Positions 56,804 through 64,000 of a stretch of 64,000 nt of DNA are shown here, in pieces. The stretch comes from Caulobacter sp. (GTDB taxonomy: Bacteria; Pseudomonadota; Alphaproteobacteria; Caulobacterales; Caulobacteraceae), in contig JARWZW010000027.1 of the NCBI GenBank assembly GCA_029866155.1, positions 62,001-126,000 on the forward strand. The letters are read 5' to 3'. Below the pieces are notes generated by a model that was given only the letters and a program-made list of their open reading frames with translations, had not been told where the DNA came from and made no database searches. Position 1 is the stretch's first letter; each line of letters starts with the position of its first letter. The translations under genes were made by a program, and so were the position numbers.

Positions 56804-56835
56804 GTGGGATAATGGATCTGCCGCTTCGATGCGGC
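56804..56835 (+). promoter_or_regulatory. Phage late promoter/leader element A
   Basis: TGGGATAATG (GATAAT at 56808-56813), six bases, CCGCTTCGAT (56821-56830) with a perfect hairpin GCCGC-TTCGAT-GCGGC (56820-56835). The fibre ATG is 25 nt after the hairpin. It matches the elements upstream of the portal and the 59-aa gene. Confidence 0.75.
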
Positions 56836-56859
56836 GCCGCCCCCCTCCAGGACGCTTCC

Positions 56860-58872
56860 ATGACTGTCTCCGCACAGACCCCTCGCCATGTCCGCTATCT
56901 GGGCGATGGCGGCGCCGGCCCCTTCGCCATTCCCTTCCCCTTTCACGAGGCGGCGGATATTCGCGCCAGCCTGACGGCTGCGGAGGGCGTGACCCTTCCC
57001 CTGACTGGCGTTGTTGTGACCGGGGCCGGCGACCCGGACGGCGGCGCGGCCGCCACCCCGGCGCCGGTCCTGACCGGCCAGACCCTGACCCTCTGGTCCG
57101 CCACGGCCATGGTTCAGCCTATGGACTATATCGCCGCCGACGCCTTTCCGGCCGAAAGCCACGAAGCGGCCCTCGACCGCCTGACCCTGATCGCCCAGGA
57201 CCTGCAGCGCGACCTGGACCGGTCCTTCAAGGTCGCCCTGGGCGAACCGCCCCCGATTGACGCCAGCTTTGACGCCGCGGTCCAGTCCGCCGCCGAACAG
57301 GTCACCCCCGCCGCCCTGGCCCAGATCGACGCCGCCGCCATCCAGGCCCTCACGACAGGCCTGGCCGACCTGGCCGCCGCCGGGGACGCCCGCATCGCCG
57401 CTATTGGCGTGGCCGTCGGCTCGACCGTCCATGCCGACACCACGGCCGGCCTCGCGGCCACGGCCGACCAGGGCTATTTCTGGGTCGTCGGGACGGGCGA
57501 CGCCATTGCGAAGCTCTACAAGGACAATGCCGGGTCGGCGGTGCTGATCGCCGAAAGCCCCTCGCAGGAGGCCGTGGCGGACGTCCTGACCTTTGCGGCG
57601 GACCTGCCCCTGTCGCCGGACGGGACCAGGGTGATCGAGTATGCGCTGGACGGCTATGGCGTCAGCCGGGTTGTGCGGGGGATCAAGCCCCTTACCGGCG
57701 CGCCGGTCTATCCGGGGCTGGTGACGGACGCGGGGCTCGATGCGGCTATCGCGACCGTCGATCCGGGGCCGTTTGTCGGGTCCTTGCCTCTGGCCCTGAA
57801 CGGCGAGGTTCCGCTGGTCATCTTCGGATCTGACAGGCGCGCCCTGACCATCAACCCGACCACGGGCCTGATCTCGCCCGTGCAGGCCGCCGCTCAGTCC
57901 GATAGCTATGACAGCCTGTTTCCGTCCGACGCCCGGCTGCGGGTCTCGGACTACTGGTCGATCACCGAGCAAAGCGTGACCCGCCTGCGGTTCCTGCGAG
58001 GGATCACCAACGGCAACGCCTTTCAGCACTGTTCGCCGGGCTCTCGGGTGGGCTTCTACACCAACGCCCAGGTCGTGCGGTTCCGGCTCTACTGGAATGG
58101 CCTGGTGACCCGCGACGACGTCCAGAACTTCGTCGGCGGGGTGCTGGCCGATGACGTGCTGGAGGACAGCTTCACCAATCCCTTCGGAGCGACCGGGACG
58201 GGCGAGTCCTGGGTGACGGTGGATTTCGGATCAACCTCGACCACGGCCCGCAAGGTCGAGCTGATCTGGCCCTATGGCGATGGCATGGACCTTCTCGAGG
58301 TCCAGGTCAGCCGGGGGGCGGCGGTGATCATCGCCCCGGCGCGGCCGACCACGAAACTGGTGGTGGCGGGCGACAGCATCACCCACGGCTTCAACGCCAC
58401 CAACATCTTCACCAGCTGGGCCTGGCAGCTGGCGGTGGCCAAGGGCTACCAGCTGATCAACATCGCCAATGGGTCGGAACAGGTCGTGGCGGCCAATGCC
58501 AATGTTCTGGGCGAGACCGGGGCGCAGCATGTGATCTACGCCATCGGCTACAATAACTTCTCGCCCCAGACGCCGACCGCAACCTTCCAGGCGGCTCTGG
58601 AGGCCTGGCTGGCCAATGCCCGATCCGAGCTGCCGAGCGCACGGCTCTACATCGCGTCCATGCTCTACACGACCAACACCAACACCATCACGCCCGCCCA
58701 ATACCGGACGGCGACGGCGGCGGCCGTGACGGCCTTTGGCGATGGCAATACCGAGTATGTCGACGGCCTGTCGCTGATGACCAACAGCGGGACCCGGCTG
58801 GTCGATGGCATCCACCCCAATGACACAGGCGCGGCCGAGGTGGCCACGGCCTGGGCGTCGATCATCGACTAG
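56860..58872 (+). CDS. Tail fibre with C-terminal SGNH esterase domain
   Basis: 670 aa. Residues 1-130 resemble the T7 gp17-type attachment domain (VRYLGDGGAGPFAIPFPFHE and ESHEAALDRLTLIAQDLQRD). The middle is Ala/Asp-rich with several beta regions. From about residue 500 an SGNH hydrolase domain appears: KLVVAGDSITHGFNATNI (block I), HVIYAIGYNNFSPQ (block III) and LVDGIHPNDTGAAEVA (block V with Asp/His). It probably deacetylates surface polysaccharide while binding the receptor. Its expression is tied to element A, and a second tail gene follows. Confidence 0.8.
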   Translation: MTVSAQTPRHVRYLGDGGAGPFAIPFPFHEAADIRASLTAAEGVTLPLTGVVVTGAGDPDGGAAATPAPVLTGQTLTLWSATAMVQPMDYIAADAFPAESHEAALDRLTLIAQDLQRDLDRSFKVALGEPPPIDASFDAAVQSAAEQVTPAALAQIDAAAIQALTTGLADLAAAGDARIAAIGVAVGSTVHADTTAGLAATADQGYFWVVGTGDAIAKLYKDNAGSAVLIAESPSQEAVADVLTFAADLPLSPDGTRVIEYALDGYGVSRVVRGIKPLTGAPVYPGLVTDAGLDAAIATVDPGPFVGSLPLALNGEVPLVIFGSDRRALTINPTTGLISPVQAAAQSDSYDSLFPSDARLRVSDYWSITEQSVTRLRFLRGITNGNAFQHCSPGSRVGFYTNAQVVRFRLYWNGLVTRDDVQNFVGGVLADDVLEDSFTNPFGATGTGESWVTVDFGSTSTTARKVELIWPYGDGMDLLEVQVSRGAAVIIAPARPTTKLVVAGDSITHGFNATNIFTSWAWQLAVAKGYQLINIANGSEQVVAANANVLGETGAQHVIYAIGYNNFSPQTPTATFQAALEAWLANARSELPSARLYIASMLYTTNTNTITPAQYRTATAAAVTAFGDGNTEYVDGLSLMTNSGTRLVDGIHPNDTGAAEVATAWASIID

Positions 58873-58884
58873 GAGACTGACACC

Positions 58885-59619
58885 ATGGCGCTTCCCTATC
58901 TGTCCGACATTGTCGTGGACGACAGTTTCCCCCTGTCGGGCCTGACCACGGCGGCCCTGGCCTTTCACGCCCTGTCCGGGCGGCTGGCCTGGCTTGAGTT
59001 CGACGCCGGATTTGTCAGCGAGGACGGGACCGAGATCCTGGACCGGGGAAGCGGCGGTTCCTACGCCGTGACCGGAACCCTGGGCGAGGACACCCATACC
59101 AGCGGCGGCGGGACCGTGCGGGGCGGGGCCCTGTTCAGTGGATCGCAGACGATCAACCTCGGCTCGATCCTGCCGACCTCCGCCGACTACAGCCTGTTCG
59201 CGGTCTATAAGCAGAGCGCGGAGACGACGCAGGGTATCCACACAATCACCGGCGCATCGGGTGCCACCTATCACGGCTTCTATCTGACGCCGACAACCGG
59301 GAGGCTGAACCTGAGCCATGCCGCCGGGCTGGTTCAGCAGGGGCCGACCAACCACACCCCGGGCAGCGTCTATCGTGTCGGGTTGCTCTGGGCGCAAAGC
59401 CCCAAGGTGCTGGAGTTCCAGTTCGGCGGTTCCACGGAAACCTCCAATTCGGAAACCCTCAGCAATACCGATCCGACCCTGATCGTCGGCAACCTTCCGG
59501 GCCTTGCAGGCTCGCGGCGGTTCATGGGTTCGCTGTTCCATCTCAGCCTGTTCAGCCGACGCCTGACCGGCGACGATCTGGCCGCTGTGAACACCTATCT
59601 GGCGGAGCAATACGTCTAG
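58885..59619 (+). CDS. Phage tail-associated lectin-like protein
   Basis: 244 aa. [80 protein letters not shown] and [20 protein letters not shown], which reads like a concanavalin/LamG jelly-roll ending in the [10 protein letters not shown] helix. Likely to bind or to be a chaperone/partner of the fibre. Twelve bases after the fibre gene; overlaps the acetyltransferase gene end by 4 nt. Confidence 0.65.
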   Translation: MALPYLSDIVVDDSFPLSGLTTAALAFHALSGRLAWLEFDAGFVSEDGTEILDRGSGGSYAVTGTLGEDTHTSGGGTVRGGALFSGSQTINLGSILPTSADYSLFAVYKQSAETTQGIHTITGASGATYHGFYLTPTTGRLNLSHAAGLVQQGPTNHTPGSVYRVGLLWAQSPKVLEFQFGGSTETSNSETLSNTDPTLIVGNLPGLAGSRRFMGSLFHLSLFSRRLTGDDLAAVNTYLAEQYV

Positions 59620-60182
59620 GCGGCGGGGTCGAGGTCCCTGATTCTGCGGGCCGGGTTTCCGGCCACCAGGGTCCAGGGCGGCACGTCGCGGGTCACGACG
59701 CTGCCGGCGGCGACCACGGCGCCCTCGCCGATGCTGACGCCTTTGAGGATCAGAACCCCGACCCCGATCCAGGCCTTGTCGGCTATTGTGATCGGGGAGG
59801 TGGCGACATGGGTCCAGTCCTTGCGCCCCGCCATCCAGTCCATGTGATCGCCCCGGCGCTTTGACCAGTCGAGGCTGTGGCTGTCGTGATCATCGAGGGT
59901 GCAGTCCCAGCTGATCAGCACATCGTCGCCGATGGTAATCCGGTCGGCGCAGACCAAGAGGGAACCGCCCACCTGGCTGCGGGCGCCGATGGAGACCGCG
60001 CCGCCGGGCCGGTCGTAGGAGATGCGCCCACCGAACAGGCTGTGTTGGCCGATAGCCAGATCACAGCCGCGACCTCCGGCGACCTGCCAGGGGCGGATGC
60101 GCGCCGAGGGGTGGATGGCCCGGCTGCGCAGGCCGGTCAGAGACCACAGGGGCGGGCGGCGGGTGAGCAGGCGCTTTAGCAT
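59616..60182 (-). CDS. Left-handed beta-helix O-acetyltransferase, phage-linked
   Basis: 188 aa from ATG 60182. Hexapeptide-repeat acyltransferase of the Maa/WbbJ group: [39 protein letters not shown] with the catalytic His, [20 protein letters not shown] and [20 protein letters not shown], then [15 protein letters not shown]. Such enzymes acetylate O-antigen or capsule sugars. It is inside block 2 beside a fibre that carries an esterase domain, which suggests a receptor-modification role (lysogenic conversion) by inference. Confidence 0.8.
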   Translation of the reverse strand: MLKRLLTRRPPLWSLTGLRSRAIHPSARIRPWQVAGGRGCDLAIGQHSLFGGRISYDRPGGAVSIGARSQVGGSLLVCADRITIGDDVLISWDCTLDDHDSHSLDWSKRRGDHMDWMAGRKDWTHVATSPITIADKAWIGVGVLILKGVSIGEGAVVAAGSVVTRDVPPWTLVAGNPARRIRDLDPAA

Positions 60183-60308
60183 GGAACCACTCAAAGCTGA
60201 TCTATTCTCCCGTCACAGCCTCCACCCCCTCCCCAAACCCATTTTCCCCAAACCGGCCCTGTCGGTGGCGCCGGGCGCCCGGGGATTTGTCAGAGACAGG
60301 AGTTCAGC

Positions 60309-60572
60309 ATGTCCGGATTGACGTCCTTTCTTCGTGATCTGTTCACCGGCCCCGATGGCCGGACCTGGGCGATCGGGCGGGTCTATAGCCTGCCGGTCCT
60401 GATCGCCGGGCTCAGCCTGCCCTTTGTCATGATCGTCCGGGGCCAGCCGGTGGACCTCATTGCGGCCGGGGGCCTGATCGGCGGCCTGGGCGGCGGGGTC
60501 TGGGCCCTGATCGCCGGGACCAACGGGGTCGAGCCGCCGGCCCTTCCGGCCTCGCGGGACAACGGCCAATGA
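60309..60572 (+). CDS. Holin-like small membrane protein
   Basis: 87 aa, two TM segments (SLPVLIAGLSLPFVMIV and LIAAGGLIGGLGGGVWALIA) with charged ends. Size and topology fit a phage holin, and the N-terminal LFTGPDGRTWAIGRVYS resembles phage holin-like proteins. Function not proven. It precedes another membrane gene by 4 nt overlap. Confidence 0.6.
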   Translation: MSGLTSFLRDLFTGPDGRTWAIGRVYSLPVLIAGLSLPFVMIVRGQPVDLIAAGGLIGGLGGGVWALIAGTNGVEPPALPASRDNGQ

Positions 60573-60880
60573 CCGGCCGTCCCACCGCCGCCGGGGCCTA
60601 TCAGATGATCGCCGCCCATGAGGTGCTCTGCGCCGAACGCTATCGCGGCCTCAACGAGAAGCTGACCCTGGTCCTCGGGGCCCTGGCCAGCATGGTGCTG
60701 GCCCTGCTGGGCTGGGCCCTGGTGCAGCTTTACGCCCTGCAGCCCATGCGCCTGGCGCCTGGAGACCCGCCTGGCCGGGCTCCTCAGGCGGCCGGGCTCG
60801 ACCTCTGTCAGGCCTCGGCCGGGGTCCGCACCGCCTCGGATCCCGCAGACCGCGCCCGCGCCTTGACCGGCAGGCTGTAG
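60569..60880 (+). CDS. Membrane protein next to holin, possible spanin or hemolysin-like protein
   Basis: 103 aa. MIAAHEVLCAERYRGLNEKL then a TM segment (TLVLGALASMVLALLGWALV) and a periplasmic tail with one cysteine. The N-terminal charged helix plus one TM resembles phage hemolysin XhlA-like or inner spanin proteins. Its 3' part overlaps the convergent monooxygenase gene by 73 nt. Confidence 0.5.
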   Translation: MTGRPTAAGAYQMIAAHEVLCAERYRGLNEKLTLVLGALASMVLALLGWALVQLYALQPMRLAPGDPPGRAPQAAGLDLCQASAGVRTASDPADRARALTGRL

Positions 60881-62205
60881 CCCGCCGCCCGGGCCCGGGC
60901 CTCGCCCCTGGTCAGTTCCTTCTTCAGGTCGGTCACATAATGGTTGAAGTCGACCTGGATGGTGTGGCGCGCGGCCTTGTAATAGGGGCCCAGATAGAAG
61001 GCCTCGTCCTGGGCGGTGATGGTCTCCATCTCCGCCTGGGCCGGCGGCCGATAGCGGCCGGTCAGATAGGCTGCGGCCAGCTTGCTCTGCTGTTCGGCAA
61101 AGTTCACCAGAGTTGGCAGGGGCTGGGCCAGGCCCATGAAGAACAGGTTGTCGACCCCGGCCTTCATCATCCGCTTGTAGAGGGGGAAGCGGTGCTCGGC
61201 GTCGGGCTTCAGGACCGCCTCCTCGAAGAAGGGGAACTTCATGTCATAGCCGGTGGCGAAGATGATGGCGTCCACCTGTTCGACGGAATCGTCGGCGAAC
61301 CGGACATTCGGGCCTTCCAGGGCCTTGATCGCCGGCTTGAACTTCACATCGCCGCAGCCGGCCCGGGTCAGGAACTCGCCGCTGACCGAGGGATGAGCCT
61401 CGAGCGGCTCATGGTCAGGCTTGGGAAGACCATAGTCCTCCATCCGGCCGATGGCCTTCTTGATGGCCTTGCGGGCCAGGGCCTGGCCGATGGAGCGGGG
61501 CATCCAGGCCGGCAGGGCGGATTTGTCGGCCGGCCGGCCGTTCATGTATTTGGGCAGCACCCAGACCCCGCGCCGGGCCGAGACCCAGAGGTTCCTGGCG
61601 ATCGGCCGCTGGGACAGTTCCGAGGCGATATCCATGGCCGAATTGCCCATGCCGACCACCACGATGTTCTTGCCCCTCATGTCAACCGGGTCGAACGGGT
61701 CGCTATAGGCGTGACTGTGGAAGGCCGGGCCGTCGAACGTGCCCGGATACTCGGGGATCCGCGGGCTCCAGTGGTGGCCGTTGCAGACGAAGAGCACATC
61801 ATAGATCCGCTGCTCGCCGGTCGACAGGGTGACCTCCCAAAGGCCGTCCGCCGTCCTGACGGCCTTTTCCACGCCGGTGTTGAAGGTGATGGTCTCGCGA
61901 AGATGGAAGTGGTCCACATAGTCGCGGAAGTATTTCAGCAGCTGGGCGTGATGGGGAAAGTCCGGCCAGTCCGACGGGACCGGGAAATCCTCAAAGGCCA
62001 GACGCCATTTTGAGGTGTCGATATGCAGGCTCTCATAACAGGCCGACAGTCCGGTGGGGTTCTTGTAGTACCAGGCGCCCCCGACATTGTCCGACAGCTC
62101 GAAACAGTCATAGGGGACCCCCGCATCCTTCAGCCGCTTGGCTGTGGTGAAGCCGGAGCAACCGGCTCCGATGATGCAGGCCTTGGGCAGGGCTGTGCCG
62201 CTCAT
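60808..62205 (-). CDS. Flavin-containing monooxygenase
   Basis: 465 aa. FAD site ACIIGAGCSGFTTAKRLKDA, the FMO/BVMO fingerprint FDGPAFHSHAYSDPFD (FxGxxxHxxxY), NADPH site NIVVVGMGNSAMDIASELSQ, and ATGYDMKFPFFEEAV near the end. Usually oxidises nitrogen, sulfur or ketone substrates. Host-type gene. Its last 24 codons overlap the phage-side membrane gene, so its C-terminus may have been altered by an insertion event. Confidence 0.92.
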   Translation of the reverse strand: MSGTALPKACIIGAGCSGFTTAKRLKDAGVPYDCFELSDNVGGAWYYKNPTGLSACYESLHIDTSKWRLAFEDFPVPSDWPDFPHHAQLLKYFRDYVDHFHLRETITFNTGVEKAVRTADGLWEVTLSTGEQRIYDVLFVCNGHHWSPRIPEYPGTFDGPAFHSHAYSDPFDPVDMRGKNIVVVGMGNSAMDIASELSQRPIARNLWVSARRGVWVLPKYMNGRPADKSALPAWMPRSIGQALARKAIKKAIGRMEDYGLPKPDHEPLEAHPSVSGEFLTRAGCGDVKFKPAIKALEGPNVRFADDSVEQVDAIIFATGYDMKFPFFEEAVLKPDAEHRFPLYKRMMKAGVDNLFFMGLAQPLPTLVNFAEQQSKLAAAYLTGRYRPPAQAEMETITAQDEAFYLGPYYKAARHTIQVDFNHYVTDLKKELTRGEARARAAGYSLPVKARARSAGSEAVRTPAEA

Positions 62206-62322
62206 GATCGTGCTCCGTGGCTGACTGGGCCTTGGTTATCGCTGTTCATGTCAGACTATGCAGCCTGTCGTCCCGGTCAACCGTGACGCCGGGGCATCTG
62301 GCCCGGACACTCATCCCGACCT

Positions 62323-62679
62323 TCAGCTGCAGCCGGCCGTGCAGCGGGCCCAACGGCCGTTGCAACTGATATTGTCCGAGGCGGCCAGGCAGAAATAGTA
62401 GCTCTGGGCGCAGCGGGTCCGGCATTGGCTGGCGGTCCGGCCCTCGGCGCCGGCCGATGCCGTGCTGGCCAGGGGACGGGTAAAGGCCAGACCCGCCGCC
62501 GGGCCCCGGGACCGGGGGCTCCGGAGGGCTCCGGGGACAGGGCTCGTCGATCCGCGCAGTCCGGCCTGTCCGGCGCTGGCTGCGGAGGGGGCGGCCTGCT
62601 GGGCCTGGGCCAGGACAGGTCCGCTCAGGACCGGGCCCGCCAGAACCAGGCAGATCAGGATGAACCAGACGACGCGCAT
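62323..62679 (-). CDS. Small secreted cysteine-rich protein
   Basis: 118 aa. Signal peptide MRVVWFILICLVLAGPVLSG (to about QAQQA), then a Ser/Ala/Arg linker and a C-terminal domain with six cysteines: QCRTRCAQSYYFCLAASDNI and SCNGRWARCTAGCS. Three disulfides would be expected. No family recognised. Separate from its neighbours. Confidence 0.55.
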   Translation of the reverse strand: MRVVWFILICLVLAGPVLSGPVLAQAQQAAPSAASAGQAGLRGSTSPVPGALRSPRSRGPAAGLAFTRPLASTASAGAEGRTASQCRTRCAQSYYFCLAASDNISCNGRWARCTAGCS

Positions 62680-62764
62680 GATCCCAGACTGGCGCCGAGG
62701 CGGTTAAGGTCTGATTAACCACGTTTGATGACCGCCCAGGCTGGCCTGCTGTGGGCCCCGGGGC

Positions 62765-63238
62765 TCAGCCCCCGCGATAGGCGTCCAGGATGTCCATGCA
62801 GATGCTGCGCTGGATGTTCCAGGGGCTCTTGGGTCCCGCCCCGCCATTGTACAGCAGGGGCAGGGCGGCCTCCGAACCGATGTTCATCTGGACCAGGGCC
62901 AGGTTGAGGGCCGCCTTCCGGTCCATGCCGCGGTCCTGCTGCAGCCGGTCGATGGAGGCCAGGAGCATGGTCTTGCTGGCGTCCCGGTCGGTCACGGCCT
63001 GCTCTGTGCGGTCGTTCTGGCTGTTGTAGTTGAAGGACGCATGCAGCATCCCGGCGCACTGGGCATGGAGCCGCCAATAGGGCTGGCCTGCGCTGGCCTC
63101 GGTCAGGACCGTGGCGGATGACGGGTTGAAAATCAGGTCTCCGGCCCGGGCCGCCGTCGACCCCAGGACAAGGGGCACAACCCCTGCGACCAGGGCCGCG
63201 ATCAGCAGGGCAGCGCCCGGGGCGTGTTTCATTTTCAT
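62765..63238 (-). CDS. Secreted protein of unknown function
   Basis: 157 aa. Signal peptide MKMKHAPGAALLIAALVAGV to about residue 32; then SAGQPYWRLHAQCAGMLHAS, FNYNSQNDRTEQAVTDRDAS, and QRSICMDILDAYRGG. Two cysteines could pair. Helical. I do not recognise a family, though the second half (MDRKAALNLALVQM) resembles hypothetical Caulobacter proteins. Upstream is a long intergenic region. Confidence 0.55.
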   Translation of the reverse strand: MKMKHAPGAALLIAALVAGVVPLVLGSTAARAGDLIFNPSSATVLTEASAGQPYWRLHAQCAGMLHASFNYNSQNDRTEQAVTDRDASKTMLLASIDRLQQDRGMDRKAALNLALVQMNIGSEAALPLLYNGGAGPKSPWNIQRSICMDILDAYRGG

Positions 63239-63638
63239 GACCGGTATTCCGACAAAAGACAGTGCGCAGGCAGGGTGACTCGTCCCGGCCCTGCTGGCAA
63301 TGGACAGCCGTGCCGACGGCTGAGATCATCCGGAAGAAAATCCCGTGGATGGTGAAAATTGCGGCAGTGCGGGAATCTCTCCTCCTCTGAAGATTTCCGT
63401 AAGAACTTTCGGGTCTTATGGCGTCGCTTGGCGTCATCTGAAGACTTGTTCAATGCTGCAGCGCAGCATACACTTGCGACTCGGCCCCATTTGCGCCATA
63501 AAGCACTGGATAAGGACCAACTCGGCCAGATCGTGAAACGGCCGAACCTGTGTTGAACCGCTCTGCCTGACGATTCAGGAGCGGTTTGGCGCTGATGTCG
63601 GGGGGCGAAACGCCCTCGTCGAACAGGACACGAGACCC
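63239..63638. other. Intergenic region with hairpin, possible promoters
   Basis: About 400 nt without an intact gene between the secreted protein (minus) and the hydrolase (plus). It holds AACCGCT...CCTG-ACGATT-CAGG...AGCGGTT (63,556-63,586), a long paired stem with one bulge, and the small dyad GCTGC-AGC-GCAGC near 63,454. A T-rich spot at 63,369-63,420 could be promoter DNA. Confidence 0.4.
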
Positions 63639-64000
63639 TTGAGTTTGATTGAACGGAGCCGCGCTGGTGCGCGCGCCCTGGTCGTCGGTGCATCCACCGG
63701 CGCCGTGATGGGCCTCATCGTTGCAGCCGCCTATGTGGCGGGGACAGCCGACGCTCGCCAGCAGCATGTCCGTCTGACCTCCATGGCCCTGGCGGCCTCG
63801 GGGGAGTTTTCCGAAGTGGCCCTGCGCGACCGCGTGGTCCGTCTCGACCCCGCAGCCCTGGCGGTCGCCCGTCGGCATGACCCGCAGGTCACCGTGGGCG
63901 ACGCCCAGCGGGACCGACAGTCAGCCCTGCTCGCCGCCCGTCTGGAAAAGCGAATGGGGTCCGTGCGCAGCGAAAAGCAATCGGGTCTCCTGTTGCGCGC
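63639..64000 (+). CDS. Probable cell-wall hydrolase, N-terminal part (cut by window edge)
   Basis: Starts at TTG 63639 (AGGA about 12 bases upstream) and runs to the window end, about 120 codons. A TM segment is visible (GASTGAVMGLIVAAAYVAG), then ADARQQHVRLTSMALAASGE, VVRLDPAALAVARRHDPQVT and RDRQSALLAARLEKRMGSVR. This N-terminal layout matches SleB/CwlJ-type cell-wall hydrolases of Caulobacterales, whose catalytic part would lie beyond the window. Moderate certainty because only the non-catalytic part is seen. Confidence 0.5.
   Translation, partial: MSLIERSRAGARALVVGASTGAVMGLIVAAAYVAGTADARQQHVRLTSMALAASGEFSEVALRDRVVRLDPAALAVARRHDPQVTVGDAQRDRQSALLAARLEKRMGSVRSEKQSGLLLR

Larger units (their letters stand above)
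53267..60880. mobile_element. Podovirus-like prophage block 2 (regulation, packaging, tail fibre, lysis)
   Basis: Contains the minus-strand group cro-like, GcrA-like, terminase and 59-aa gene, and the plus-strand group CI-like repressor, fibre, second tail protein and two membrane proteins, plus a minus-strand acetyltransferase. Promoter elements A and C here match B in block 1. No integrase or replication gene seen. Confidence 0.8.

Noticed and set aside
35441-60880. Search for att direct repeats at the ends of the phage-like region
   Set aside because: No convincing repeat of useful length was found by eye at 35.4 and 60.9 kb; this needs a computed comparison.

Overview
The window is strongly GC-rich DNA from an alphaproteobacterium, most likely Caulobacterales (Caulobacter, Phenylobacterium or a close relative). 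The reasons are: an F1-only ATP synthase operon (atpHAGDC without the F0 genes) whose beta subunit has a long Ala/Lys/Pro-rich N-terminus; the run proA-nadD-rsfS-rlmH-envC-ctpA-polysaccharide deacetylase-rppH; frequent TTG and GTG starts; a Caulobacter-type promoter-like site; and a GcrA-family gene. No rRNA, tRNA or CRISPR array was seen.

Layout. 1-8.1 kb: acyl-CoA dehydrogenase (cut by the window edge), small membrane and secreted proteins, then the F1 operon with an extra 78-aa CxxC protein between atpD and atpC. 8.2-25.6 kb: SMR exporter, hydrolases, the cell-envelope/ribosome run on the minus strand (including an in-frame RppH-alpha/beta hydrolase fusion and an oppositely oriented hybrid histidine kinase between nadD and rsfS), a TAP-like hydrolase, a thiolase and a Gre-type factor. 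25.7-35.4 kb: a second hybrid kinase with a response-regulator remnant behind it, an HTH regulator, a TspO-like membrane protein, a large FG-GAP/RTX secreted protein, a TIGR03032-type protein and a SOUL protein.

35.4-60.9 kb: a podovirus-like prophage in two blocks. Block 1 (35,441-44,600, minus strand) reads portal, Bbp19-like, scaffold, capsid, minor protein, tail tube A, tail tube B (broken by an in-frame amber codon) and three internal virion proteins. Block 2 (53,267-60,880) has a divergent CI/Cro switch with palindromic operators, a GcrA-like protein, the large terminase and a small 59-aa protein on the minus strand, then a tail fibre with an SGNH esterase domain, a second tail protein, an O-acetyltransferase and two small membrane proteins. 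Read on the minus strand the order terminase-59 aa-portal-capsid-tail is a normal phage late order, but it is interrupted by about 8.7 kb of host-type genes: DsbA-like isomerase, AhpD-like protein, a divergent yjfIJC/yjfKLM envelope cluster, rsuA, an RsmC-like methyltransferase and an SDR. A conserved promoter-plus-leader element (TGGGATAATG, 5-6 nt, CCGCTTCGAT) precedes the portal gene, the 59-aa gene and the fibre gene, tying the two blocks into one regulon. No integrase, replication gene or obvious endolysin was found, so a domesticated or gene-transfer-agent-like element is a serious alternative to an intact prophage.

60.8-64 kb: flavin monooxygenase, two small secreted proteins and the start of a probable cell-wall hydrolase that runs off the window. 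Dispersed inverted repeats occur at 1.86, 25.6 and 30.85 kb, and a larger composite palindrome at 45.4 kb.
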